A stretch of 64,000 nucleotides of DNA from Periconia sp. R9002 (lineage: Eukaryota; Ascomycota; Dothideomycetes; Pleosporales; Periconiaceae). The stretch is taken from positions 1 to 64,000 of the forward strand of contig JAMAHW010000113.1 in NCBI GenBank assembly GCA_023627715.1, in the 5' to 3' direction. The notes beneath the pieces were generated by a model, which was given only the letters and a program-made list of their open reading frames with translations, made no database searches and had not been told where the DNA came from. Positions 23,351 to 33,968 of the stretch are shown here, one piece after another (position 1 is the stretch's first letter; each line of letters starts with the position of its first letter). The position numbers and the translations under genes are program-made.

Positions 23351-23516
23351 GTTGGAGTAGTTCTCGAATGCTTGGTGGCGGGCCTTGATCATAGTATATG
23401 GCCACGGTGGAATCGTCCGAGGGTCCCAGTGTCGCACGCTTCAGTATCACATCCCCAAGGTGCCAGGTGTCCAGCAGGTCCTCCCAGGCTTGCGTCTTGG
23501 TCTTGGTATCGGACAT
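23331..23516 (-). CDS. Candidate 61-residue protein of unknown function
   Basis: ATG at 23516 to TAA at 23331, 61 codons, beginning MSDTKTKTQAWEDLLDTWHL and ending RELLQHRIYHK. What supports it: a TATAAAA on the same strand about 90 nt upstream of the ATG (plus-strand 23605-23611), a CA-rich leader (CACATACACACG), and C/G-ending codons through most of the frame, unlike the AT-leaning surroundings. What weakens it: short length, no known domain, no intron, and a 3' end inside a dispersed repeat. The protein would be soluble, with an amphipathic helix near residues 9-25. I do not recognise it and give no function. Confidence 0.4.
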   Translation of the reverse strand: MSDTKTKTQAWEDLLDTWHLGDVILKRATLGPSDDSTVAIYYDQGPPPSIRELLQHRIYHK

Positions 23517-23604
23517 CGTTTTAGTATCGGAAATCGTGTGTATGTGTTCGGAAGATCGGTGCCGGCAGCGGTTGTCTCAACTCACGAAGGCGACCTTCAC
23601 CTCC

Positions 23605-23611
23605 TTTTATA
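23605..23611 (-). promoter_or_regulatory. TATA-box-like TATAAAA upstream of the small frame
   Basis: On the minus strand the sequence reads CATATAAAAGGAGG, 90 nt before the ATG at 23516, a plausible fungal core promoter distance. It is a sequence match only. Confidence 0.35.
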
Positions 23612-23913
23612 TGTCGAAGAGTGTTGAATCGATGATTCACACATTTTGCAGCCCAGCGCGATTCCGTGGTACGAGTACCATGCTCAGACACGCTGGGCTG
23701 CTGCCTACGTATAAAGACGTAATGGACAACAATCCGTTAGTTAGTGGTGTGGAAGAAGGAAGGCGGAAGTTGGGTGGTGGATGTTTCTGTAGATAGAACC
23801 ATGGGACGGAGTTTTACTAACCAAAATTATTACATAATCTTCTCATCACGTGCGCACTTAGTTGCCTGTGTGCCCGTCCCGGCCAAGGACGTTTACCCAG
23901 TGTGCCCGCACCA

Positions 23914-23980
23914 TGTGTCGATACCCAGGGTAGTTACTCTGTGAGGATCAAAATTCAATTTCATGGTATATTCTATGATG
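23914..23980 (+). repeat. Dispersed repeat, copy 2
   Basis: Matches 23279-23350 in order: TGTGTCGATACCCAGGGTAG, CTCTG, GATGA/GAGGATCA, then TGGTATATTCTATGATG. Same orientation, 635 bp further on. Confidence 0.65.
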
Positions 23981-24351
23981 ATTCCCCTGAAAAGATGAAA
24001 AAAATCCTACTCCTACCATTTTTGTGAAACCAGTGTAGATGGATGGAGAAGTAAATATAGGTATGTGCGATGTCAGCCAGAGATGAACCGAACCGTGCCT
24101 AGCCAATGGTGATTCGTCGGTCTAAGAGTGTGGAGCAGAAAGTCTGGGGTAGCTAAAAAGAACCTCGGTTCAACAACGACAACCGCAGTGATGTGGAGCT
24201 TATCCACAAACACCCATCGTCCACCATGTAATCATTAACTCCCCGGGGAGCGTTTTCTTCAACGATTGACATCTCAACACTACGGCTATTACCTGCTTTC
24301 CAACACTATCCTCGAGCTTCAACCACCTGCAATCGACCCTCGCTATCCAAA

Positions 24352-25277
24352 ATGGCACCAACAACGATTCCCCCACCGCCAACCTCACACGTTCTCCTCA
24401 CCTACCCCTCTCCGCACACTCTCCTCATAACCATCAACCGCCCGCGCCAAATGAACAGCATCCCCTACGCGGGGCATACCGAAATGGGGCAAGTCCTCGA
24501 GTGGTTCGACCGCGAGCCGACGCTCCGTGTCGCCGTCATCACGGGCGCGGGGGATAAGGCGTTCTGCGCGGGTCAAGATCTGATCGAGCTGGGGAAAATC
24601 GGCGCGGGGGTTATTGAGAGGGATATCGCGAAGCAGAGACATCCGCTTAGTGGGTTTGGGGGAATCAGTAGGAGAATGGGTAAGAAGCCGATTATTGCGG
24701 CTGTTAATGGGTTTGCGTTGGGTGGGGGATTTGAGATTGTGCTTGGGTGGTATGTTCTTCTTTTTCTTTGGTTCAATTTCATTCCGGGGCGTTTGAAAGA
24801 GGCGAGAGGGGTTGTTTTACTAACATTATCCACAGCGACCTCGTAGTAGCAGCCCCCAACGCCATCTTCGGTCTCCCAGAAGCCCTTCGCGGCATCTACG
24901 CCGGTGCCGGCGGTCCTGCCCGCCTCGTTCGCAACGTAGGCATCCCCATTGCCTCAGAAATGGCTCTAACCGGCAAACCTATCACTGCGCAACGTGCCAA
25001 AGAGCTAAACCTCGTGAATCGCATCTCGGCCTCGCGAGAAACGGTGGTGGACGAAGCATTGAAGCTCGCAAATGAGATTGCGGCGATTAGTCCTGATGCG
25101 GCGATTGTGACAAGGGCAGCGTTGAGGGAGGCGTGGGAGACGGCGAGCGTGGAGAGGGCTACACAGCTTACCGATGAGAGATACAGTGCAGCGCTGTCTG
25201 GTGGGGAGAATGCAGCTGAAGGGTTGAAGGCTTTTGCGGAGAAGAGGAAGCCGAATTGGAAACCTTCGAAGCTTTGA
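24352..25277 (+). CDS. Enoyl-CoA hydratase/isomerase (crotonase) family enzyme
   Basis: Exons 24352-24749 and 24836-25277 with an 86-nt intron, 279 residues. Crotonase fold: the oxyanion-hole segments AFCAGQDL (residues 70-77) and GFALGGGFEIV (120-130) are intact. Both hydratase glutamates are present, Glu128 and Glu148 (in IFGLPEALRG), which supports true hydration of trans-2-enoyl-CoA, as opposed to a hydrolase or isomerase variant. No mitochondrial presequence or obvious peroxisomal PTS1 is seen: the C-terminus is KPSKL. A PTS1-like reading (SKL) does fit exactly, so peroxisomal import is likely. Expected role: fatty-acid or branched-chain acyl-CoA beta-oxidation. The gene stands alone; substrate chain length cannot be told. 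Confidence 0.9.
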
Positions 25278-26338
25278 GTATACATTTGGATTAATGATTC
25301 TGAAGCGATTAATTAGTAGACCTATACTTCTGGGATTGCCGGGTTGTACCTGCAGTTTAAGGGGGTGATTTTCATGATCCCAATTGATAGATGTGCGTGA
25401 CCAATCGTGAAGAGTGTTTGGATATTTGGAAAGAGCATCAAGGCTAGCGTGATTGCACCCAACTACTACAAAACGTTCGCTTCCTCCATCATTCTCACCA
25501 TCAGTTTTCCTCAGTTGGCATGTCTAAATTTGGGTGATTCGAATCTCACCCATCACCCAAAAACTTGGGGTAACAACTTGACAGCAACGCGAGGCACCAT
25601 ACATTCGGAAAGATCAACTCCATCCACACTTCCCCACCTACGCTGGTAGCTAATCTGCGGAGTTAACAATTCCATCGTCCGAATTCCTTCTTTTGGACAC
25701 CCTTGATATGGTGGGGTAAGCACAGTAGTCTCCGGGCGAAATCCCGAAAAGTACCGGACATGGCCGGACCGTGCTGTTATGCAACTCTTATCAAGTCTCA
25801 CATGCCCGACACACCGCAATGCTCAGAGAAGCGAATGAGCATCGTGAATTGGGTGACTGAGCATCACTTAGGCGTCCCAGCAATCCACCTCACTTCTGAT
25901 TGATCTCGTGGGCGGGAACATGCTTACCCGGAACACATCATGGACGACCATCGCGATTCGCTGAAGAGATCGTTCACTGCTAGATTTCCCCGCATTCTGG
26001 CCCAGAAGCTTGTCGTTCACTAAGCGTGGGATGTGAAGGATTTCCCGGCGTGCGTGGACTCCTCGGTAGCCGCTGATCCACCTAAGGACGATGATATCAG
26101 GGCGAAATTAGCAGCCTGGGCAGGTGTCCTCTTCCTGTCTATCCACCACGTTTGCCGGAAACATCATCTTCGAGTCGTAGTAACTGACTTTATTCTTTGT
26201 CTCCTCTTCAGTTGTTGGTTGTGACCCGCGGTGACATTTCGATTGGCTACCAAGGCTCTGTAACAACGTTTTTGTTATCTCTACCCGCATATACGTACCC
26301 ACATACTGGCTAGTTTGAGCTAGACAACTGCATGAGGG
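25278..26338. other. Intergenic region upstream of the bZIP gene
   Basis: About 1.06 kb. A perfect stem-loop GGGTGA-TTCGAATC-TCACCC sits at 25532-25551. No gene is supported; short open frames lack any family resemblance. Confidence 0.5.
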
Positions 26339-27398
26339 ATGGTGACCCGACGCTCGAGTGATACTGCTACACCCGCCGTCTCCGTTGCGCCGGTGATCAA
26401 GCGCAAGAGGCGCGCATCATGCCTGGGCGAGCAAGAACGACGAGAAAGAAAACGAGCAATAGACCGTGAAGCTCAAAGATCGCTTAGAGAAAAGACCAAA
26501 TCACACATTGCGGAGCTAGAGCGCACTATTCAAATCTTAAGAGATCAGGATCGAAACAGTACTACCTCAAATCTATTGAGCGAAATCGAGGCTCTGCGGG
26601 CCGAGAACGAAAGATTAAGAGATGTCATTGAGAATGTGAAAAGTATGGTGGGATGTGGTGATATGTCGGCGCAGTCAACTGTCTGGAATGGATTGGCGAC
26701 GAACAACATGATGGTTGTTGAGGAAGTAAACGACCGCAGTGCGGGTGAAGACGGCAACCAGCCCTCCCCAATCCCAAGTAGTCCAGGTACGCTGCATCGC
26801 TTCGCCAAGAAGAATCGAACAAATCACTCACTTTTCTCTCACAGGTCAACCTTCCCCTAAATTTCCAAAGCAGAGGAACATATCCGTTGCGCCCACCCCC
26901 TCGCCCTCCCAGTCACTACCTCACCCAAACCAACCAGACATCAAACACAGCCCTCAATCCCTCCCCTCTCCTCCTCCAAGCCACGTCTCGTATACCCCCC
27001 TGAAACATCCAAAGCTCCCCGCCGCACTGCCACCTCCAAAACAGGTCGACCTAGACGGCATGACCGTCATGACAGAACTAGTCTCGACACACAAGTCCAG
27101 CTCGGACATTTCCCCCACACAACATCATCACGTTAACCATATTGCCAATGCTACTGGAAATGGAAATGGAATCACCGTCACCAGCAGCGACGACAAAGAC
27201 AATCACAATCACAACATGATGTACGAAGTTACGCCTCCTGCTCCACAGTCGCCCACGCCGGCTGCGTGGATACCATTCATTGCGGAAATTTGGGGTAGGT
27301 GCCCGTCTCCTACGGTTATTCATCTGGGTGAGCGGACCACGATCGGATATGGTGGAGAGGGCGAGTTGTCGGCTTCTGAGTCGCCCTTTTCTTCTTGA
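26339..27398 (+). CDS. bZIP transcription factor
   Basis: Exons 26339-26786 and 26845-27398 (58-nt intron), 333 residues. The basic region is at residues 32-52, ending AIDREAQRSLREKTK. A leucine-zipper coiled coil runs to about residue 102, with Leu at 60 and further heptad hydrophobics. Position 42 has Asp where most bZIP proteins have the DNA-contacting Asn. The C-terminal half is Pro/Ser/His/Asn-rich, with a short conserved-looking block AWIPFIAEIWG near residues 283-293. It is a nuclear DNA-binding regulator by homology, target unknown. A GTAGGT just after that block could be a further donor, so the C-terminus is the least certain part. An out-of-frame ATG lies 7 nt upstream of the chosen start. 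Confidence 0.85.
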
Positions 27399-28841
27399 GT
27401 GATTTTTGCTGTGGCTGTGGGAGAGCGGCAGGGGTGATTTTGACGGGGCTGATGTTTCTGACGGCAAAGGGTGGATGGGTTCAGGGAAGTTGGTTGGATT
27501 CTGATGAGGTTTGAATCATCTTTCTTCTTATCTGGTCAATCTGGGAGTTCTACTCATTCTATCTTCTATCAATTATCACTTCTCAGCTTGGAAACTTCTT
27601 GTACTACAATGATTCTCTGGGTCTACTGCGCGCAACGTAAGGAGCCGATAAAGGTTAAAGCAAGAAAATTTGCCTCTCTTTAAGAGTCTTGATTACTTGT
27701 CTCGCTTGTTCGTCTTCAGCGCCCGTGTGTCTTGTCCTTACTTTCTATTAAGTGTAATCTAAAATATCTCCATTCGTACTCCTTCACCAAAAAAGGTAGG
27801 AAAAAACAAGCGGTTTCGAACCAGGTATAGATAGCCTAGGTAGTACTCCGGTCCTATTTATGTTATCTAATCCTACAAGGGAAAAGTATCCAACAGGTAC
27901 CTGTCTTATTCACATGGTTCAGCTGTGTGTGTGTTCGTCCTAGCCGAGGATGTTATGATGGGATTTTTCTGTGTCAATGCTGCGAGTAATACAATGTCTA
28001 ACGTTAGAAGCTTGGTGTAAAGCATCTAGTTGATGCGTGAGAAAATAGAGGTAGGGGTCCTTCAAGTATTGCTAAGCTATGAATCTCTAGAGTGACAGCT
28101 ATAGATTATTAACTAGCAATAGAAGGATAAAAGATTACTGTAGAGAGTATCGCTTACGCTTGTCCATTTCCAGTATCATATAGATAGCCCATTCACAGTG
28201 TCCAAACACACGTTGTTAGAGCAGACTGCAGCAATTTTGTTAGCAAGCACATTAAAAGAGATTTTCAAGTTGTAGAAGCATTTACAATTGCCTTTCCTTG
28301 CGCTATCGTCCAGCGAATAAACAATATCTGCTGACGCGACCCTGTAATTTGCTCAGAATAAAGAGTACACTCCTCGAGATGTATGTGCACAGCGTTGTGT
28401 TAGCTGGAATACGAGCATATTCCGGTGATTGAATGATTCTGCAGGCCCAGTATTCAATAAAGGGTGGTACTTTTCGGAGTTGAGCTTCAGCTCTTACTAG
28501 AGCGTAGGCGCTCGGGATACAAGCGAGACCTTTCAGGTTGCGGCACCTCAGCTCGCTCTACGGATGTAGTTTAGAATGTTTCAAAAGTAGCTCCGTTGGG
28601 GCCAAATTGCCTCATCGGGTAATTATTTCATGTTGGTAGCTCAGCCATCTTAACTCGCACTGTAGCTGAGATGTTCGGAAGAAGCCGAAGAAGAGGTAGA
28701 GAGCCGTTCACGATGACGTTCAGGGTGATTGATTTTTTTATAAATATTTCAAGTCTGCGTGCTATTTGAGCATAATATTCATCACAAGCATCGGCATCAA
28801 CAACAATCAATCATTCGCTTCTCAAATATCGAATCTGCAAC
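27399..28841. other. 1.4 kb intergenic region, AT-leaning
   Basis: No supported gene. The stretch 27700-28400 is AT-leaning with many TpA steps. Bases 28720-28841 form the promoter and leader of the secreted-protein gene, with a TATAAATA-like element at 28739-28746. Confidence 0.5.
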
Positions 28842-29911
28842 ATGCGCTTCGCAGCAACTACCTGGCCTATCACGCTCCTCGCGGTGGCCTCTGTTACCGA
28901 TGCTCGCACTCTGTTGAAACGAGACAACGATCAGCCATGCCCGCTTCGAGACGCCACTACTGGCGCTCTCTTTGCCCCTGGTGGCGGCGACCGGGTGAGT
29001 TTAGGATCTTTGAACATATGGTGTCTTGTCCCAACTTCTCACTGACGCATGCCTAGTGGACCGACAAATGTCCTGCCCCGGACAAGTTCAAAAAGGATTC
29101 AAGCGGTAACTGCGGACCTTTGGCCACCAATCATGCATGCAGATCATACTGCGAAGAGTCTACCGCCTGGTTCTACGGGAAAGAAATCAAGTACGATCTC
29201 TCGCCGTGCCGCTCTGACAGCAAGTGTGTCCTGGCCCTTACCGACACTATTACCGTAACGAATGCCTACACATTCAATTTTGGAATCAAAGGCCTCGAGA
29301 ATGCCGCCGAGGCTTTGAACATCGGTTTCAGCTACCAGTATTCTGTTGCCGACGCAAAGTCCAAGGCACTCAGTCAGACAGCAACCGATGGCTACTGTGG
29401 GTACTGGACCTTCCTTCCCTACTACTGGGCCTCATACGGTACCCTCAGCGGCAACAAGTACGAGTCATGGTATGTTCCAATGGGACCATCTGGGGGAGGT
29501 GGACGATGGATGGAGAAGTGTTCTGGCAATGTCGTCACCGAAAAGGTCTACAACTACAAACCGATCGTCGGCAAGGACGGTACAGCCTACGGCGAGTCTG
29601 TCTTTGTGAAGACAAACTGTGAGACGGGCAAGAAGCTCTGCGGCAAGTACCAGAAGCCCGTTTACCTTCTCCAGGCGCAACCAGACCAGAAAGACTACAC
29701 CAAGGGTTGGCGATACACCGACGACGCTGATTGCGCCGATGATCGAGGCAACGATGGCGCCGCTCCCATCACTTCTACCACCACGACGCCCACTGCGAGC
29801 CCTACACCAGCTCCAACTAGCGTTGGGAAAGTTTGCAAGAATAACAGCGAGTGCGACGCTAAGATGATCTGCAATTCTGGCCGTTGCGCAGTGAACCCGT
29901 TTGATCCCTAG
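28842..29911 (+). CDS. Secreted cysteine-rich protein with C-terminal Cys module
   Basis: Exons 28842-28994 and 29057-29911 (62-nt intron), 335 residues. Signal peptide MRFAATTWPITLLAVASVTDA, followed by LLKR at 24-27, a Kex2-type processing site. The body (about 28-270) is Cys- and aromatic-rich with the segment GYCGYWTFLPYY. A Thr/Pro/Ser linker (about 290-312) connects to a compact module with four Cys, KVCKNNSECDAKMICNSGRC, like small disulphide-rich tails of other fungal secreted proteins. I do not recognise the main domain. Secretion and processing make an extracellular or host-interaction role conceivable but unproven. It stands apart from conserved genes, with AT-leaning flanks. Confidence 0.8.
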
Positions 29912-30614
29912 CAGACACATGCCCTCTGATTCTTTCATTAGAAATCTACTAGAGGTCGTCAGGGGAGACCTAACCGGGTCTCTCGCGAGCATGCCCCAAA
30001 TCAGATGTCTTCCTTTGTTCTTATTCTTTACTTACATGTAGCCTCTCTTCCGATTTTTGCTTATTCGTATTCTTCCCTTTCCCCTTTTGTTTTTTCCCCT
30101 TGTACATACCTTCTTCTTCTCCTGTATCTTATTCTCCTTCTCCTTCCTTAGATGACATGGCCTTGGTTGAAAGCTTCAATGTTATCTCCGAGTCTTTAGA
30201 ATTGTACTAGATTAGAGCCAATAGAGTTTAACAAAGACTATTGTTCGCAAAAATTACTATGGGACTTCAATCTCTGAATTTTTTTTAGCTCCCCGCGCTC
30301 ATAGTCTTCTACCACTGATCACAATGATGTTCTGGATTGATGTTGCTGCTGATCTTCTCGTGTCTCGGAGCATTGTTCGTGGATCGATTTAGCTCACTTC
30401 CCTCTAGGACTAGAGCAAACCTCGATTCCAGTAGCGATCGGCCATATTGCTTGTTAGACTCTTAAGATCTGGTGTCTGTCTAGGTTTCATCTCTTCCTCG
30501 GTTTGAATTGCGTGTTAACTGAATTCAGGTTGGGACTGAGGGCGGACTTGTGACTCATCATTCTACTTAAGAAGTTACTGAATGTTGTCAGCCATAGATA
30601 GGTGCTTTTGACTA

Positions 30615-30660
30615 CACAGGGTAGCAATATTCTGTGATGATCAATCTACATTTCATGTGC
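30615..30660 (+). repeat. Dispersed repeat, copy 3 (short)
   Basis: CAGGGTAGCAATATTCTGTG followed by ATGATCAATCTACATTTCATG resembles the core of copies 1 and 2 near 23.3 and 23.9 kb. Only the central 45 bp are recognisable. Confidence 0.5.
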
Positions 30661-31057
30661 TCTTGCCTATTGACTTCTATCAGAAATCAATTTCTGTAAG
30701 TAGATGCGCTGGCTACAAATTCAGACGTTCTAGTTTCCGAGTTTAGAATTTCACCAATTGACTATTTAGCGCAATTTCTTCCGGGAATTCAAACCATGTC
30801 AACGGGCCTTTAGTATAATAAAACCTTCTCGCTCCTGGCTTCCCTTCCGCCCCCACTAACCCCTTACAGACTCATCCCCACGACTCCCGGTATCTCGCTC
30901 TTTGCATTACTAACCGGAAACCCAAATCCCCGATATCCGATTTGAAAGTCGTGCGACTACAGAGGCTAGTGAAAAGGTAAAACAAACTGCAGGTATTCGC
31001 TAGCTTCGAGATTCTTTAGCCGGTCTCGCCTTGCGGATTCTAAGTGCACCTCGATTC

Positions 31058-31264
31058 ATGACGACAGAAGCCACGGAAAAGGTAGCGTCCGTCACCAAGG
31101 TGCAGGAACAAGACTTTGATATCAAAGCTCATCACTGGATCAGTGGGAAATCCATCAACGAAACGGCACCAGTGTACAATGCCAAACGTAGAGAGGTGAT
31201 GTGTACTGCGCCGTCTAGTATGAGGAGAATGTACTCCTATAGAATCTCACCTATAAGCTCATAA
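31058..31264 (+). pseudogene. Short coding-like fragment, possibly a truncated gene
   Basis: The frame from ATG 31058 reads MTTEATEKVASVTKVQEQDF and then AHHWISGKSINETAP before losing protein-like character near 31195 and stopping at 31262. The first 45 codons look coding by codon choice; the rest does not. It may be the 5' end of a gene cut by decay, or exon 1 of a gene whose remaining exons are unreadable. I do not know the family. Confidence 0.25.
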
Positions 31265-31560
31265 CACAGACCAAGGACTAGTTTGAATGTAGTACACTAC
31301 AACTACCAACAGTATTAAATTGTGACAATAAATACTCTAAGCCAATTAAATCAATACTCTAATCTCATTAAGCTTGCATGTTACGGTATCTTGTTAGAAC
31401 TTGGACTGCCTTAGGCGAATAGCGTTGACGATCCTCTCGGGCGAGACAATTTCACCCCGTACGTTCATATATCTGGCACATGCTTTCCTGTCAACAGCTG
31501 TAAGCTTTCTTTCGAGCTTCAATTTCTATCGCGCAATCACCTCTTTTCCGAAATCCTATT

Positions 31561-32670
31561 ATGGCCAAAAATCTGTCTTCTCAAAAAATTCTCATCGTTG
31601 GCGGAAACGGCTTTCTCGGTCAACATCTGAGCGAGGATCTAATTGAGAGAGGAGACCCAAAACGCATCCACATCGTCGACATCAAATCCAATACCCTTCA
31701 TACACCAGGCGTAACGTTCCACCGAGCCGACATCACCTCCCTGGAAGAAATCAAAGCGGTGCTCCAACTCATCAAGCCCAATGTATTGTTCCACACGGCA
31801 TCACCGAACCCATTCGAGCCCAATCACGCAGTACTAGACAAGGTCAATATCACTGGAACGCGCAACTTGATCGAAAGCGCTCAAATAGTTAAGACCGTTT
31901 CCGCTTTTGTTTACACCTCCAGCTCCTCCGTCATCCACGATTACCACCACCCGCTCCGGAACGCAGACGAAACCCTGCCAGTGCTGTACTCCCCAGCGCA
32001 GCCGAACTACTACTCGCACACCAAGGCCGTCGCGGAGAACATTGTCCTCTCTGCTAATCGCAAAGTCGGCGGTATGTTGACTGCTGCTATTCGACCCGCG
32101 TCCATGTACGGAGAGAACGATCCCACGCAGACTCCCAACGTGGTCAGGAACGCTCAAGCCGGACGGACAAAGTACCAGATCGGGCCCGGCAACAATAAAT
32201 TCGACAACACGTACATCAAAAACCTCGCACATGCTGAGATACTCGCAGCAGAGGCACTTCTGGGAGCTACAGGGAAGGAACCTCTTCCACAGGATAAACG
32301 CGTTGAAGGCGAGGCCTTCTTTGTAACCGACGACGACACATACACCTTTTCGGGATACTCACGTCTTGTTGCCGAGCTTGCAGGGCATCCTGTAAAAGCA
32401 GAAGAGATCCGCCATATACCATTATGGTTCATGATCCCGACCGTGTATGTGGTTGGATGGCTGTATTGGGTCTTTACCTTTGGGAAAACAATGTCTATCT
32501 CGCCTACTGTGATACGAATGATTTCGCAGGAACGTACGTTCAAGATTGATAAGATTAAGACTCGATTGAGCTACCGACCCCGGTTTACTACGGCAGAAGG
32601 AACAAAGCGGGCTGTGGACTGGTTCATCGAGCACCAGAAGACGGAAGCAGCTGGGAAGAAGGTGGAGTGA
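31561..32670 (+). CDS. Erg26-like sterol/3-beta-hydroxysteroid dehydrogenase family protein
   Basis: Single exon, 369 residues. An N-terminal Rossmann motif GGNGFLG (residues 14-20) binds NAD(P). The catalytic pair Tyr151 and Lys155 sits in NYYSHTKAVAE (YxxxK), with the upstream serine in YTSSSSV (118-124). The C-terminal part carries one hydrophobic segment (about 283-302), as membrane-associated 3-beta-HSD/Erg26 proteins have. By family it oxidises a 3-hydroxy sterol or steroid, or decarboxylates a C4-carboxysterol, at the ER. Whether it is the sterol-pathway Erg26 or a paralogue used in secondary metabolism cannot be told; the lack of other sterol genes nearby does not help. The ATG was chosen because the Rossmann motif follows at the usual distance. 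Confidence 0.85.
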   Translation: MAKNLSSQKILIVGGNGFLGQHLSEDLIERGDPKRIHIVDIKSNTLHTPGVTFHRADITSLEEIKAVLQLIKPNVLFHTASPNPFEPNHAVLDKVNITGTRNLIESAQIVKTVSAFVYTSSSSVIHDYHHPLRNADETLPVLYSPAQPNYYSHTKAVAENIVLSANRKVGGMLTAAIRPASMYGENDPTQTPNVVRNAQAGRTKYQIGPGNNKFDNTYIKNLAHAEILAAEALLGATGKEPLPQDKRVEGEAFFVTDDDTYTFSGYSRLVAELAGHPVKAEEIRHIPLWFMIPTVYVVGWLYWVFTFGKTMSISPTVIRMISQERTFKIDKIKTRLSYRPRFTTAEGTKRAVDWFIEHQKTEAAGKKVE

Positions 32671-33968
32671 AGGCAAAAAGACCGTTAGATAGTCCTCTTT
32701 GATGAGTGCGGGATATTGGAATGGACTGGAGAGAACGCAATCCCTCTGTGATCCTAACTGTGATACTGGCTGCATATAGCTACTAATACATATCTTAGCT
32801 CAACATCAATATATAATACCAAACCTCACACACTTCAAATATCCATCCTAATGCCTCTAACGTCCAATCAACACCCTCTTCCATCCCCTATCTCATTCCC
32901 CCCGTACCTTTCAGCCTCAAACTCTCCCACCCTACACCGCCCAATTCCAACCCCAACACCATACCAACTTCCCAAAATGCATTAAGGGTTCTGGCTGGGT
33001 TCGGAACAGGGCGTTGACAGCTTTCTTTATTCTGACACGCCGTTTAATATTTTATAGAAAGTGCGGCTGACGCTATGTTCCAAACCCAGCTAATAACCAC
33101 AACATAATACATACTCCTATCCTCCACCTTCCATATTCCATCCCTTCTAGCTACTTTTTTCGTATGACCGATTAGGAGGGGTTCTACCTCAACAACAACA
33201 AGATCCAACATTTGAAAAGCAAGAAACCAAAAAGGGCGGACCACGTTTGATACCAAAAAAATCTCAATACCCTTCTAGCTACATACTCCAACGACAGACC
33301 TCTACACTCCCTCTACCCTCTCAAAACAGCGACTCTCCCTCAAACACCGATGGCCCGTTCTTCCATCGTCATCACGTCGAAAAAAAAAAAAAAAAACTCG
33401 AATTTTAAAAAGCCCGCGCCGTCATATAATCCATCCAACGATTTCCAAGCTGTAAAAGAGGAGAGTAGGTAAAGAAAGAAAATAGTAAGTAAGGGCTAGC
33501 TAGCCAAAGTGTGCGATTAGTAGCACGTCAATAGAAGAGATTATGTCTCTTTCGTTCTCTCCCCTACAATAGCGTCGTTTTATTTATCGTGGCAGGGGCG
33601 CGGAATTTCAAACCATCACAGTGCAGGATTAGCATGAAATGCCTCGGAGGCGAGGCGAAGAAGAATTTTAGTATCAATACATTGAATTGGGTGATTGGAT
33701 GATTGATTGGGATATACAGCATAACAGAGAGTAGAGCAAATAACCACTAAAAAGGCCGTGTCCCAAATCCCCATCCATCCATCCATTGTCTAAATTTTGT
33801 CGAATCCTACAGGGGTGGGTTGATTTATTTTTTTCCCTTTCCATGATCGATCCTCCGTCTCCAGACCAGTTTTGTTATCGTTCACCTCAAACCCGGATAT
33901 AATCTTACAACACTTTGTCAAAATACAATAGTTATACAAAGAGAGCCAAACTCAGGCGATGGCTTGTT
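32671..33968. other. Convergent intergenic region, 1.3 kb
   Basis: Lies between the 3' ends of the dehydrogenase (plus) and RSM22 (minus), so it should hold two terminators. An A-tract of about 17 nt is at 33380-33396. No gene is supported. Confidence 0.55.

Larger units (their letters stand above)
22811..24351. other. Intergenic region with repeats and a candidate small gene
   Basis: Apart from the candidate 61-codon gene (23331-23516) and the direct repeats around it, nothing is recognisable. Bases 24200-24351 lead into the enoyl-CoA hydratase start. Confidence 0.5.
29912..31560. other. 1.65 kb region: 3' flank, repeat copy and gene fragment
   Basis: T-rich 3' flank of the secreted-protein gene up to about 30150, a copy of a dispersed repeat at 30615-30660, a short open frame at 31058-31264, AT-rich DNA at 31270-31380, and the promoter of the dehydrogenase gene. 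No complete gene is supported. Confidence 0.5.

Noticed and set aside
25532..25551. Stem-loop GGGTGA-TTCGAATC-TCACCC resembling a tRNA T arm
   Set aside because: The loop is eight bases, A precedes TTC where a G is required, and no acceptor, D or anticodon arm could be folded upstream. No tRNA or rRNA gene was found elsewhere by eye.
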